From positions 104,310,682-104,374,681 of the forward strand of contig CM045762.1 of NCBI GenBank assembly GCA_025200525.1: a stretch of 64,000 nucleotides of DNA, written 5' to 3'. The position numbers and the translations under genes were made by a program. The notes beneath the pieces are model-generated. The model saw nothing but the letters and a program-made list of their open reading frames with translations, did no database searches and was not told the origin of the DNA. This document shows, one piece after another, positions 20,981 through 33,960 of this stretch; positions within the stretch are counted from its first letter, which is position 1, and each line of letters starts with the position of its first letter. This stretch comes from Camellia lanceoleosa. Taxonomy: Eukaryota > Streptophyta > Magnoliopsida > Ericales > Theaceae.

Positions 20981-22559
20981 GAAATTACCCCAAGTGATTA
21001 ATTGATTTCATGCCAATTCAAAACTCAAAACAATAATCAATAATCAATAAATTAATCAAAATATGAAGATTAAGCAATCTATTCCATCAATTCACTCATT
21101 GAGTCATTTTAAATCAAACACATAACAATCAATCATAAGAGTCAAGAATTTACTTAAAACCCTATTGAAAAACTCTCCTTAGGATGGAAACCACGATCTC
21201 AAGACCAAAATAAATCCACAAATGAAGAAATTACAACCGTTACCCAAGTTTATCTACACCATTAAGTTTATCATGATCCAACACCAAAACAAATCCACTA
21301 ATGAATCAAATGGTTATAGTCACTCAAGATGATGGAATTACAACCCTTAACCATGTTTACCTACATCATTGAGTTTACCAGAAGCTTCAACAAGCTTGAT
21401 TTTCGCTCCAAAGAGGCTTTGATGGCATTAACCTCCATTGATCCAATAGCAAGCATGAAGCTCCTTGCTCCAATCTCCATCTTCAGCAGCTCAAATGGTC
21501 ATCGGCTATGGTTATAGGGATAAATGATATGTGTGAAATAGTTCCAACTTAGGTAAAACAATTGTGCTTAAACCATTTTTCTAAACTCTAGATTGAAGAT
21601 CAAATAAGACTCATCAATGAAGTCTTGATGAACAAACTTGTAGAGGGAGAGAAAAATAGATCTCAAAAATGTATATACATCTCTTATATGTACAGAAATA
21701 ATGAAATCATATCTTTTAAAAACAATTTAGGGGAAAAATGGTCATAAAATGGACCTGAAGGAAGCTAAGATAGCTCGAGCTATATCAAACACATGTTGAG
21801 CGCTAGTTGTTGCATCTTAGGTGCTTGAGCCTAGGCTGGGTACCTGTTGAGTGCTACGCACTCAAGCTTCTGTCAAGCACTACTTCCAAGATCTCAAACG
21901 CTTAAAAGTCCCCCTTACGGATCAGGATCTCCTAGCTAGCTCCTTGTTAGCAAACGATGGATGCTACTATTTTTGCAGTATTTAGAACCATTTCCCAACC
22001 TATCTTTCTTCTCTACTGCCTTTAGCTATCTCTTTTGATCGACCTTGGCACATGAAAAATTCTTCGCCCACACACACCCGCTACTAGGCGGCAGGGATCC
22101 GCTCAAACTTATTATTCTCCCATGAAAGAGCTCCTATCAGGTTCGAATCAAGCACGAGAGATTTGAGCTACTATGAACCTCAAATCAAGTAAGGTGAAAG
22201 GATCTCTACAAAAACTTTATGAAACGGGCTTGAAGAACAATTGAGTAAAGTCCTATAAATAAGCAAATGCCTAAATGCTAATAGAAGGTATTGTAATTTG
22301 GCATGACAAGGTAAAATTGATATTTATATTAATTTGAAATAGCAAATAAGAGAATGATATGTATGTTTGAAAAAATAATAAATAAATAAAAATCTTCATT
22401 AGTTTCTTTAGATGGAGATAGACAGAGGGCTGAGGTTGGCACAAATTTGGAAAATTAGTGTTTTATTAGAAAAATAATAATTTTAAAAACTTAAGATTTA
22501 ATATGTCAATAGAATCAAACCTTGGCCATATTTTTAAATTTTTTTTTCCAAATATGAAA
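20981..22559. other. Right flank of Tat insertion, old repeat debris
   Basis: It continues the sequence interrupted at 9852 (...CCAATTATATGAAAT then TACCCCAAGTGATTAATTG). It holds no supported coding frame. Bases 21780-21900 carry repeated GCTCAAG/CTTGAGC-type words (GCTTGAGCCTAGGCTGGG) similar in style to the palindromic modules of the LTR-like repeats further right. Confidence 0.5.
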
Positions 22560-24517
22560 TGTCACGACCCGAAACTACCCCTATAGGTTCAGCACCTTAA
22601 CCGGCCAGTAATTCTGGGATTACTGAAAGCCTCTAAAGAGATTAAACAAAATTAAGGGGCTAGCAGAAGCAGAAATCAGAATATAATGTACATAGAGCTA
22701 TGTTGACATACATGAGACAAAAAATTTAAAACTTAATTTACATAATTATGACGTCATCATCGCGTCACCATATATACAAACAAACAAAAGACATGTTCGG
22801 ACTTAAACAGAAGAAATACAAAAGTCTTAAACTTGATTCTCAAAAACTTGATCACTTTTCAAAACGGGAACCTCCTCGGGAAGGATAGTGGTTGGCTAAC
22901 AGAAAAATTGCCAGGCAATCATCACTGAGCCTGGTCACGCGTTTGATCACCTACATACATAAATAATACAGTGAGCTGGAGCCCAGTGAATAATAGCAGA
23001 GTAAAGGTTTTTAATGAATAATGTCCGTAACAGATTCAGATTCATATTCAAAACTCGGAATTCACTGATAGGCATACGTGGTACATCCATTAGTACTAAC
23101 AGAACAGATGACCCATAATTACATGGGACATACATATGACCCATGATCACATGGGACGGTCAGATACAGAGCAGACACAGAGCAGATAATGGTTATGCTT
23201 AACCAGTTCCATGATGGAACCTCTGGTACCAGGTAATAGATAACATATATCATATAATGCTAAGGATGCCACGAATACATTTCAGAAATTCGGACAATCA
23301 TTCATTCATATAGAATATAGTATTTTAGAAAATAGATCATTTCAGATCATCGGAAAATAATTAAAGTCAAATATAACTTTACAATGTTATTACTCATAGA
23401 TAGCTCCAGTAGCAGAATAGTTAGAACAAACGGATCAGACAGTCTATGGCGCATGACCTATACAAACACATAGTGGATACACATTGAACCACACACTCGG
23501 AAAACACATAACTCATTTCTTTTCTATCTTGGTGTGTTTCTAACCCTTATCCTCATTATTATGTCATAATTAAGGCTTAGAAATGCCTAGGATGCAATGA
23601 GGATGCCAAAATATAAGTTGGAACACTTAGTTAAATTTCCAAAAACAGGACAGTTCGCTCAAGCACAACTTTGGTCGCTCGAGTGGACCCCTTAGTCTGC
23701 AAAACTTTTGAGAGCTCCCATTCTACGCTCGAGCTCAACTTCTGGTCGCTTGAGCCAAAATTCAAAAATAAGAGTGGTCACTCGAGTGCTGATTCTACTG
23801 CTCTAGCGAAGGCTCAAGTCTACAAAAGTACTAGGAGTTCTTATTTTATGCTCGAGCGCAACTTCTATCGCTCATGCCAACCCCCAAACTCTATAAAAGT
23901 ACTGGGAGCTTCCATTCTTCGTTCAAGCGTAGACTCCACCGCTCGAGTGAAGAGTACGAATTTTGAAATTTCCAAATTTGCTTCCCAAGTTCAAAACTCA
24001 ATTCAAAAGTTCAAAACACATCATTTGAGCCCAAAACTTGAGAAAACATGTCTAAACTTGTATAACATTACGAATTGAAAGCCATTTTGCAAAATCAAGC
24101 CCAAAAGCAAGTGAATTATGCCAAAAGTAAACTTGAAATTGTGAAAACATAACATGTGTGTAATCCTTTGAACTCAAATCTTCCAAATCATGATCAAATG
24201 AGATGTCTAGTACAAAAGCATGTTGAATTTTCAAAACAAAGTCAAGATAAGAACATGCATGTGAGAACTCTTTGAAAACAACTTCAAAATTGGATTGAGA
24301 TACGCATGCATGTATGATATGATCTTCTTTTCTACTTCTTTAACTTAATTCTTGCATCTCTTAGCTCAATTCTCTTGAATTCATGCATTACGAGCTCAAT
24401 TACAAAACTAAATGCTCGAATTCTTACCTTAGGTGTTCAATTGTGTTCTAGATGCTAAATTGTTTGAGCTCCCAAGTCAAATGCCTCAAATTCCTTTCAA
24501 TTCTTCTTCCTTTCCCT
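22560..24517. repeat. Left part of an LTR-like non-coding repeat
   Basis: It begins TGTCACGACCCGAAACTACC, a common start for plant gypsy-type LTRs, and has no coding capacity. From about 23650 to 23960 it contains repeated GCTCGAGC-like words separated by 15-40 bp. It is interrupted at 24518 by a CACTA element and probably continues at 30752, but its right terminus was not found. The LTR identity is an inference from the start and overall style. Confidence 0.45.
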
Positions 24518-25225
24518 CACTACAACAAAAAAGCATTTTTGGCGACATTTTTTAGCAACCAAACTAGAATTAGTCGCCAATTGTATATAACGACGACAAT
24601 ATATTTGTTGGTCACCAAAAACTAAACTATTGGCGACGAGTTGAAATTATTGGTGGCCAAAAAGTTTGGCGCCAACTTAAATTTCTGCACGAGAGCGCTA
24701 AAAATGTTTTTGCAACCAAATTAATATATGGAGACGAAAATTTTGGTCGCCGATTGTAAATTTTTAGCGACAAAAATAAAATAGTTGTGGAAAGGTGAAC
24801 AATATTTATGACGACCTAATGATATTAGTCGCCAATAAATTAGTTGTCAAAACCACGTTGTTTTGACTTTGTCATTTTTTTGGTTTTAAGAATTGACTGA
24901 CCCTTTTAGATGAATAAACAAATAATTGACCAAGTATTGTTCATCTCATTCTCTTCACTCCACAACCTCAAGCGGCACAACAAAACACAGCACAGCACAT
25001 CATAGAAGTATGTCTTCTCTTCTTCATCATCTTCTTCTTCTCTCTCTCCATCTCCCTCTCCCTCTTACTCTATCACCTTGCCTCATTCTCCTCTTTTTCT
25101 TCTTTGTCTTCAATTTCATTATCTTGTTCTGCATTTCCAGAACTAGAGCTTGCTAATTTTTCTTCTTCTTCTCTTCTCTTCCTCTCGCTCTCTCGCACCA
25201 CCGACTAAGCACGATGGACAGCATG

Positions 25226-25335
25226 CCCTCAAACGGTGCTTCCCTTTCGTCTCCCTTTCTCATAGTGCCGATCGTGACCGCCTCTCTAGTCGCTACCCTC
25301 TTCACTTCTCTCTCTCTCTCTCTCTCTAATATTCT
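25226..25335. repeat. (CT)n-rich tract
   Basis: Pyrimidine-rich sequence ending in (CT)n at about 25310-25327; a similar CTTCTT-rich stretch precedes it from 25015. It makes spurious Leu/Ser-rich reading frames. Confidence 0.6.
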
Positions 25336-27418
25336 GAATTTAAGTAATAATTTTTGGGACTGATTTTGGGACTGCGATGCTATATAGAAGACAAATTTTG
25401 GAATTGCAATTGTATATAAATGTTCTGAATATATAATAATCTATAAGCTATATAAAAAGTATGTAAGAATGGTACAACACTCCTACTTCTTGGGTGTGAC
25501 TCTATTCTTATCAAGTACATTAATTACGATTGCTCCTTCCTGATGCTGCTACAGATTTTCCAAAGCTTTTCCTGCAAATATTTTCCATAATGCTATTTGC
25601 TTCATTTCCAACTCTTCCCTTGTAGAATTTCCCAAACTAGTACTTTGCTATTTGGCTATTTCCTAAAGCTCCTACCTGCAAGGTGTGGATTCAAATTATC
25701 CTCATCGACCCATAGGTCCACGGAAAAGCCCTCAACTTGAATTTGTGGAAGTGCAAATTGCAACTGTTGCTGTCGCTTATTACATCTCAATCCTATGGCG
25801 GTGTATCGGTTGCTGTTGAGTTGGGCAAATTCTGAGGTGTCTTCAAAGGGTGTAGCAGCAAAGCGACAGAACTTTACATCATTCGGAAGTGCTGAAACCA
25901 AGAACAACAAGTGCACAACCAGACAACCAGGTGTGTGAAATTCCCTACTACGTTATACTTTTCTCTGTGTTCTGCATTTTTTGTTGGTGTTTTTGCTAAC
26001 TAGAACTCCTTCAACATTGTATTTTAATGCTCTTTTGAGATGGCTGGACAATCTAGTATGTAGATAACTACTTCCATACTTATTTGTCTTTCAAGATGTG
26101 CCGCCATGTAGTTTCTCTTTACTTTAATTTATGTGTAAATTATGCACACCACATGTTTGCTAATATACCTATGAAACGAGAAATAGAAAATCTGCAATTT
26201 TTTTCCCTTATTTCAATATGTATATATATAATTGTATCTCAAAATGTAGAAACTATTCTTAACTCAACAAGAATTTCAGTTGCAATTCAAATACTAGTGC
26301 ATAGATATGGATTATAGTATTGATCTATGAAATGTGTGTTTCATTGGAGACAGTATTTTCAGTACATTGAGTTTAAAATATATATATTTTTTCTAGTTGT
26401 TATGGTTTAGATTGAAAACATATCAAAAATTAAGATTTACATTGACAAAATTGAAAGCTCATGTTTATATTTCGTTATAGGGGTGAAGCTAAATACCCAG
26501 AGGTTTATGGATCACTATACGATAAGATATGGAGAATGTGACTCAGTAAGTGGTACGACCTGTGAATTGTGTAGTTCGACACTGCTTGTTTTCTTAATGA
26601 TTTTCCCAAATATGTCATAATTTCTTGTAATCAAAAGAAGTTCAAATTTGTGTGAATTACCTATTTGTTTGGTTGACTTGTAATGTGAGTGGACATGTTG
26701 TAGAGGTGTGAAATTGTAAATGGTGTCGTAGAAGTTGAAGGAGTTACAAGTGAAGGCACAACGGACCTTGAGGATGATAACTCTACAAAAGGTAACTCAC
26801 TTCTTTGGAAATTGCTGAATTCTTCTTCTCTCTTTTGTTGGGAACCATTTTTTCACACCATCGGATCTCATCATCACTGGTAACAAAAAATTCCATTTCT
26901 ACTCTCTATTTTCTGAAATATGTATCTCTATGAGTCAGATGGTCTTGAAATTATTTGATTTCGGTTATGAAACGGTTTGATTTCTATAGCATCTTTTCTC
27001 TTCTCTTCAATGATTGAAGTGGGTTTTCAAATGGTTTCTACTTCTATTTTTTGAAATGGGTTTCTAAAAGATTTCTATTTCTTGAGATAGGTTGGATTTA
27101 GCTATAGGTTGGGGTTTTGTATATTTGAAGATGGAATTGTTAATTTAAATTTCATACCCTAATAATAATATTAATTAAAGAAAACAAATACTCCTATATT
27201 ATCAAATGTTGTTTGTTTGTAGTTTCTTCTTCTTCTTCTTCTTCTTCTTCTTATTTATTTATTTATTTTTTATTTTTAATGAAAGAGTAGACAAAAGTCT
27301 CCAAGGCTTTTTTTTTTCTTTTTCTTTTTTCTTTTTTATTTATACTAAAAAAAAGAAAAAAAGAAAAAGTGACCATTTTACAACCAAACAAAACTTAGTG
27401 GAAACGTAACAACATAAT

Positions 27419-27923
27419 GGCCCCATTGGGTAGAGCTATGGGAAAGTGATTATAACTTATAGGCCCCGTTTGGTAGAGCTGTGGGAAAGTGATTATAGCT
27501 TATATCTTAACAGCTTATAGCTTATAACTATGAACATAAGCTGATTTTTAACTTATAACTTAAGCTTCTCCTCCCCTACTTAAAGAATAAGTTGATTTTT
27601 GACTTACAAAAAGCTATAACCTGTATTGTTAAGCTGAACCAAACACATCAAAATAGCTTAAATTAAGCTAAAAGCTGAAATAAGCTAGAAATAAGCTCTA
27701 CCAAACAGGGCCATAGCCTAACAGCTTATAGCTTATAGCTGTGAACATAAGCTGATTTTTTACTTATAAATTAAGTTTCTCCTTCCCCACTCAAAGAATA
27801 AGTTGATTTTTGACTTACAAAAAGCTATAAACTGTATTGTTAAGCTGAATCAAACACATGAAAATAGGTTAAATTAAGTTAAAAGCTGAAGTAAGCTGGA
27901 AATAAGCCCTACCAAACAGGGCC
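27419..27923. mobile_element. Outer MITE, interrupted by its own relative
   Basis: The ends GGCCCCATTGGGTAG and CTACCAAACAGGGCC are imperfect inverted repeats flanked by AAT (27416-27418 and 27924-27926). After removing 27462-27712 the body reads continuously (GATTATAACTTATA joined to GCCTAACAGCTTATAGC) and parallels the inner copy. The TIR style GGCCCxGTTTGG is that of plant MITEs; superfamily uncertain (Harbinger or hAT). Confidence 0.7.
27462..27712. mobile_element. Inner MITE, 251 bp
   Basis: Begins GGCCCCGTTTGGTAGAGCT and ends AGCTCTACCAAACAGGGCC, a 19-bp TIR with one mismatch. It is flanked by ATA on both sides (27459-27461, 27713-27715) and sits inside a diverged member of the same family. 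It is rich in AGCTTATAGCTTATA words. Confidence 0.8.
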
Positions 27924-29116
27924 AATGAGGGCTAAAGAAGAGATGAGTGGTCTATTGATATATTCAATCTTTTCCAATAACTTAATTAATTAATCGATTA
28001 ATGTTTAGCTTTTTAAACTCCCCATGCTTTCAGGCCATTTTTAATCAAATTATACATGGAAAGTTTAGCCTCATTTTTGTTTGTTTTAATTGTCTCATTT
28101 TTTGTTTTTTGTTTTTTATTTAGGGAAGAGGAGGGGGTTTGTCATATGTTGTGATAGTCCTATAGAAAACAAGAGAATCTTTTAAGGAAATAAATTAGAA
28201 AAACATATTGATAGACCATGTTAAGTAAAAAATTGTAATAGGACTGAGATGTGATTGATTTTGTTTGACTATTTTAATGAATGGATTTGAACGAAAAGAT
28301 TGTTAAGTAAAAAGTCTAACAATAAAGAATTAGAGAAAGATTTTAGTCCTATTATTTAAAGAGTTTAAAATTAATATTTAAATTCATAAAGGTAGTGCTT
28401 TTTATATAGAAACAGAGTTTGTTATTTTTGCTTATCGGTTCTAACTTGTATGATGCCATCCCATGCCATTGCTTTAGTTGATATTTATTTTTGCTTCAAT
28501 CTAAGTTTCTAATCTATGTTGTGTATCTGTCTTTTTCGATAGTGAATTGCATATTTTTCAAAGCTGTGATTTATTCTTTTTTGGCAAGAATATAATTGTT
28601 GTCTAGATTATAAGTACTAGCATTTATGTTATTTGACAATAAGGTAGAAAATAAATAAATAAATAAAGACAGGAGACGAGTATCCTTATATGTTATTTGA
28701 CATTCAGTCCATATTTTCTACCTAAATGATTTTTTGTTTCAGCCACTACCCAACCAACCTTGTAGCCTACTTACTTGATAAGCTTGAAAGTGTATTTTAT
28801 CCTCATTTATTTGGTTGATATTAATCAGGTTTAAGTCCTAACATTAAGCATTCTTTTGGAGGTCTTTACATTTAGATTTTGCACCATTTATAATTACTCA
28901 TTTCATTTCATTTCGTATTGCCTTTTGATTTTGCCTCAAAGAGGCTAAGAATATTTATTATTATTTGTGCATTCTTGTAAAAGACGCTTCTATAATATCC
29001 GACACAATTTTATTGATTCAATTTTGTTAGTAACTTGGTGAGGTTCTACATTCTTATAGACCTATCTTAGGTAGACATATCAGCCTTTCGCCTTTTGCAA
29101 AATAGAAATATTTAGT

Positions 29117-29330
29117 CTTTTTTTTTTATCAACTAAAAAAAGAACTTCATTGATAAATCACAAAGTATAAGATTCAAGGATTACATCAATAAAGGAGAGA
29201 GATGTTGGTGAGAAACCAACAAAGAAAACCAAAAGACAACAAACACTTTGGCTGCTCTGTCTCAAGTCTCACAAACTGGTACAGAACATAACAAAACTTG
29301 ACAGCTGCCACCCAAAAGTCGTTCAAACCA
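29117..29330 (-). mobile_element. Truncated LINE 3' tail, antisense
   Basis: It starts with a T-tract, then TTTATCAACTAAAAAAAGAACTTCATTGATAAATC, which read in reverse is the usual 3' end of plant L1-type LINEs before the poly(A). It shares GGTGAGAAACCAACA with the block at 52860. No reverse transcriptase frame is present, so it is strongly 5'-truncated. Confidence 0.5.
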
Positions 29331-29383
29331 CTCGTTCATTATTCTTCAATTTCAATAAACTTATAGCTTGTTTTAGTACATTA

Positions 29384-29387
<4 letters not shown>

Positions 29388-29436
<49 letters not shown>
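29388..29436. repeat. (AC)n microsatellite
   Basis: About 24 uninterrupted AC dinucleotides followed by (AT)n. It gives a spurious Cys-Val repeat frame on the minus strand. Confidence 0.95.
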
Positions 29437-29444
<8 letters not shown>

Positions 29445-30751
29445 CGAGGACTGAAAGACTAGTCCTCAACGTCCTAGCTAGTATTATGCAGGTTATAGTG
29501 TAAGAAGTCAAAAATAAAACGTAAGCCACCTTTAAAATGTTAAAAATCCTAAGCAAAGAGCTAGTCATCCCATGTGAATAACTGTGATGTCTACCCTCTT
29601 TTTTTATTTTTATTTTTTTATTGTAATGATTATGGTTCCATAAATGACTCAAACTAAAGTTACAATCTTTGTCAATTAAATTAATTCTTTTTCCAATTAG
29701 GACGGCATAGAGGACAACTTCCACCATACTTGGGCCTTTAACAAATTACCTTCATCTCAGCTTTTGTAATTTAGAAATTATCATATAGGTGGTTGTATGT
29801 TTGGTTAATGAGCTAGCTTTTGTAATTTTTTTTTTCTTGCTATTATTCTTATTTTTTGGGCAATATAATTAAGGGTGGCTGTTGTGTTTGATATATCATA
29901 ATTTTGAGACTAAACATTTTATTATTGACATTTTAATATTGTAATTTTTTTTCATATGTTTGACAGATTGGCAATGGATGGAACGTATTTTGGGGAGCAT
30001 CAAAGGATTATATTTTGAATTTTTTTGATATATTTTGTCATAGGATTTTGTAACTTGGAAGTTCTTTTGGAATCATTGTGTATATGTTTTAAGTTTCGAA
30101 TTGTAAGGGATTTACATATGTTGAATGTTTTGTATTTGATATTTTGCTTATGTTTAATATGCTACTATTTTTGAATTAATTAAGTTTATAGTTTGGATGC
30201 TTTGCACAATGTATTAATTTCTTTTTTTATTGCATGTATGTGTAGAAATGATGCACAGGAAAAGTAAGTTCGGGTTTGAATTATTTTTTACAGGTTTATG
30301 AATTGAACAAGAAATTGTAAAAAAAATATTAAAATAATGAATTTTTGATGACAAGTTTTCAGTTGTTAATTTATTTTATAGCAACCAAATTCTTAATTGG
30401 TTGCCAAAAGATTTGGCATTCAAAAACTATTTTGTTTGGTCGCTAAAGGATGTTCAGCGATGTTTTTGTAGGTCACTAAAACTTAACATGGCATCTGTTT
30501 AAGATTATTTTTAGCGACTAAATGTTACTTTACGGCGATGATTTTTTGGTATTTGGCGACTAAATTATTTGGTTGCTGATTATTTTATAAGTGCGACCGT
30601 AATTTATTTGGTCGCTGAATCATTTAGTGACATGACTTCGGCGATCTTTTTTTTTATTTTTTTTGGCATCGCTAATACTTTCAGCGACAAAAAATACACT
30701 TTTGATGAGTAAAAAAAAATGTTGTTAAAAGTGCAAATTGTTGTAGTGCCT

Positions 30752-31430
30752 TGAATTCAAACTCTTCCACTCAATCAATCTCTTTCTCTCTCTCTGTCTC
30801 TCTCCCTCTCACATGTTTGATGCTCAAAGAGATGGTGAGATGGGAGTACCGGTTAACTTTTATGAGTGGTATAATTCTAGTAGCAAATTTTATTTGCTTA
30901 GGAATTGGTTTGTTATAAAGTGGTTTATCCCCTGGAAATCTTAATTTTAAAATTGTTTCCCATGGACTAGGAGTCAACATGCTCTCGGATGTTTTGTCAA
31001 AAGGTTAACTAGGTTTTAAGTGGGACCGATGTGACCCTTCCAGTCTTCCTGGAAACATTCCTGACCATGTTCGATTCTAGGTTAAATGGTGAGACTAGTT
31101 TTGAATTAAATTTCCATCTGGGGGATTTTCTAAGGGTTAAGTTTAATTTCTGGAATCACAGAAGTGAAATTCTGTTGTGTTGTTTCAAAAATGGCTTCAA
31201 AATGTGACAAACAGAAATGTTGTTCCACCTGACATCCTTAGCTTCGCAAGATTCTTAAAGGAAGATCTTGAGAGATCAAGTATGATTAAAGGAAATCATA
31301 AGATTGCATTAAAATATCTCTGTATTGATCAAAGGCAATTAGTATGGTATCCTTGAGTTATTTATAGCATTTATGATTGCTATGTGACATTGCTTGAAAG
31401 CAAAGATGAGACAACCTGTTATAGTGGGTG
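30752..31430. other. Non-coding DNA right of the CACTA element
   Basis: Probably the continuation of the repeat starting at 22560, judged from the CCT duplication. It contains a (CT)n stretch at 30780-30806 and no supported frame. Confidence 0.35.
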
Positions 31431-31469
31431 AATATTTTTTGGATTTTTAAATTCCAAATATATTCTTAA

Positions 31470-31900
31470 ATTGATGGCTCCTAGTGAGTACAAGATCACT
31501 GATCACAGAGATAGAAAACTGGTGATTCCTAGGAGGTGTTAGACCACTGGCTACACAGTAATGAGATTGTGGTTCCTAGTAGTGAACAGATTACTGATCA
31601 CATGTCAAGACATGATGGTTCTTAGTAGTGGAGAGGCTACTGATCATATGTCAAGACATGATGATTCCGAGTAATGAAAGAGTCTATTGATCCTATGTTA
31701 GGACATTGTGATTCCTAGTAGTAATGTGACAACTGATCACAGGTTAAGACATTGTAATTCCTAGTAGTAGAAAGTCTACTGGCCACATGCTGAGAAATTA
31801 GTGATTCCTAGTGATAAGACTACTGGCCATGTTATGAAGTTCCGAGTAGTAGACTATTGAACACTGGATTTGTGTTTCCTAGTAGTTAGACTATTGGCTT
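31470..31900. repeat. Irregular 50-57 bp tandem array
   Basis: About eight to nine diverged units built on GATTCCTAGTAGTG...ACTGATCACATG, for example near 31525, 31575, 31615, 31660, 31705 and 31750. It lies where integrase coding sequence would be expected upstream of the copia reverse transcriptase, so the copia element is replaced or truncated here. Confidence 0.8.
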
Positions 31901-32289
31901 CAGAGTGATAGGTTGGACCAAATATGTTTGGGTGCCTAATTCGATTGATGACAGTCTGGGAATGTATTTACTGTGATATGATTTTGAGAGTTTCATAATC
32001 ATTGTGACACAAGGAATTGTTTAAAGACCTTGTATGAATTTTCGGAAAAGGCCAAAAGCCTTTGTATAAATTCTACAAATGTAGGGGTGTCATGCAAAAG
32101 GTGGGAATACCTAAACCCAAAAGGGTTAGGATAAGCCTAAAAATCTGTTGACTTTGTATTCAATGGTTGTGCACAATATAGCAGTTCATATCGATTTCTT
32201 GTGGTTCAGTCTGCTATTCCAGATATACACAATAATACTATTATGGAATCAAGAAATGCATCTTTCTTTGAAAATGTATTCCGAGTTCC

Positions 32290-33960
32290 ATGAAAGAGGT
32301 TGAAAGTGACAATGATCACATAGCTGATCAAACAGATGATCACTTAGATGATCAAGTTGATGATCAAATTGAGGATTTAAATGAGCCGAGAAGGAGTAAG
32401 AGGGCTGGGACTACCAAGTCCTTTGGCTCGGACTTCTTGACTCATATGTTAGAGGGAGAACCTCGAACTTTCCATGAAGCAGTGACTTCACCAGAAAGTC
32501 CCTTATGGAAAGAAGCTATTAAAAGTGAAATTGACTCAATCTTACAGAACCATACTTGGGAGTTGGTTGATCTAACCCCAGGCAATAAGGCCTTGGGGAG
32601 TACATAGATCTTTAGAAAGCTGATGGGTCAATCGATAAATATAAAGCCAGGCTAGTTATCAAAGGATACAAGCAGAGAGAAGGCCTGGATTACTTTGATA
32701 CGTATTCACCTGTGACAAGGATTACATCCATTCACATGGTGATTGCAATAGCAACGCTACGTGGTCTGGAGATACATCAGATGGATGTAAAGACAACTTT
32801 CTTAAATGGAGATTTGAATGAAGAAATCTACATGGAGCAACCCGAGGGGTTTTCAGCTCCAGGACAAAGTAAGAAAGTCTGTAAGCTTGTCAAATCATTG
32901 TATGGTTTGAAGCAAGCTCCTAAGCAATGGCATGAGAAATTTGACAACGCTATGTTGTCAAATAGGTTTAGAATCAATGAGTGTGGCAAGTGCATATATG
33001 TTAAAGACACTGAAAGAGGTTATGTCATTTTGTGTCTATACGTAGACGACATACTCATTGTTGGTAGTAATGATTAAATAGTTCGAACTACCGAGAGATT
33101 GTTAAACTCAAAGTTTGACATGAAAGATATGGGCCTTGCAGATGTCATTCTAGGTATTAAGATTACCAGAACATCTAGTGGTATTATACTTTCTCAGTCT
33201 CACTATGTTGAGAAGATACTTGAGAAATTTAGTAAATCAGAAACAAGTGTATCTAGGACACCGGTAGACGTGAGTCTACATTTGACCAAGAATAATGGTG
33301 AGAGTGTCTCTCAGCTAGAATATTCTCGGGTCATTGGAAGTTTGATGTATCTTATGAGTTCTACAAGGCCGGATATAGCCTACTCTGTTAGCAGGCTTAG
33401 TAGATACACGAGTAATCCTAATGACACTCATTGGAGAAGCATTATGCGGGAGTTAGGTTATCTACGCTACACCCGGGATTATGGGCTGCAGTATACCAGA
33501 TACCCAACGGTAGTAGAAGGGTATAGTGACGCTAACTGGATATATGATATAAAAGACTCCAAATCCACTAGTGGTTATGTGTTTACCCTCAGAGGGGTAG
33601 CCGTGTCTTGGAAATCTTCCAAGCAAATGTGTATATCGAAATCAATGATGGAATTTGAGTTTATTGCATTGGATAAAGCAACTGAAGAAGTTGAATGGCT
33701 TCGCCATTTCATTGAAGATTTGCCACGTTGGTCTAAACCTGTGCCAACTATTTGTATTCATTGTGATAGTCAATCCGCAATTAGTAAGGCACAGAGTTAT
33801 ATGTAAAATGGAAAGTCTAGACATATCCGTCGTAGACATAATTCCATTCGACAACTACTCTCAAATGGAGTTGTTTTTATATACTATGTAAAGTCTAAGG
33901 GCAACTTTGCGGATCCGCTAACCAAAGGGTTAAACGAGTGTTGGTCGAGAGGTCGTCAAA
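32290..33960 (+). pseudogene. Copia reverse transcriptase / RNase H
   Basis: 32290-32604: acidic hinge with RRSKR, then FHEAVTSPESPLWKEAI and SILQNHTWELVDLTPGNK. A deletion and shift at about 32605-32710 damages the KWIFKxK...YKARLV block. 32712-33077: RT core (VTRITSIHMVIAIAT, MDVKTTFLNGDLNEEIYMEQ, LYGLKQAPKQWHEKFD, catalytic LYVDDILI). A stop TAA at 33075, then 33099-33806 with [20 protein letters not shown], the RNase [21 protein letters not shown] and HCDSQSAI. After TAA 33804 the frame still reads RHIRRRHNSIRQLL and ADPLTKGL to about 33960. Residues are otherwise well conserved, so decay is moderate. Confidence 0.92.

Larger units (their letters stand above)
24518..30748. mobile_element. 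Complete 6.2 kb CACTA element
   Basis: Left end CACTACAACAAAAAAGCATT, right end AATTGTTGTAGTG, flanked by the 3-bp duplication CCT (24515-24517 and 30749-30751). Subterminal motifs of the TTGGCGACxA/TTAGTCGCCAA type lie at 24538-24850 and 30360-30700. No transposase frame is visible. The interior has exon-like pieces around 25700-25900, 26480-26530 and 26705-26790 with splice-like borders that I cannot identify. It also hosts nested MITEs (27419-27923), a LINE tail (29117) and a long (AC)n tract. It is non-autonomous or decayed. Confidence 0.88.

Noticed and set aside
29323..29727. 134-residue minus-strand frame with a long Cys-Val run
   Set aside because: The run is the (AC)n microsatellite; the rest has no protein-like character.
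22560..31030. A single LTR interrupted by the CACTA element, with both ends defined
   Set aside because: The left end is plausible, but no GGGT...ACA terminus was found on the right; only the left part was annotated.
30752..32220. 5' LTR or integrase of the copia element
   Set aside because: No sequence resembling the 3' LTR start and no HHCC or DDE blocks; tandem repeats occupy the place.
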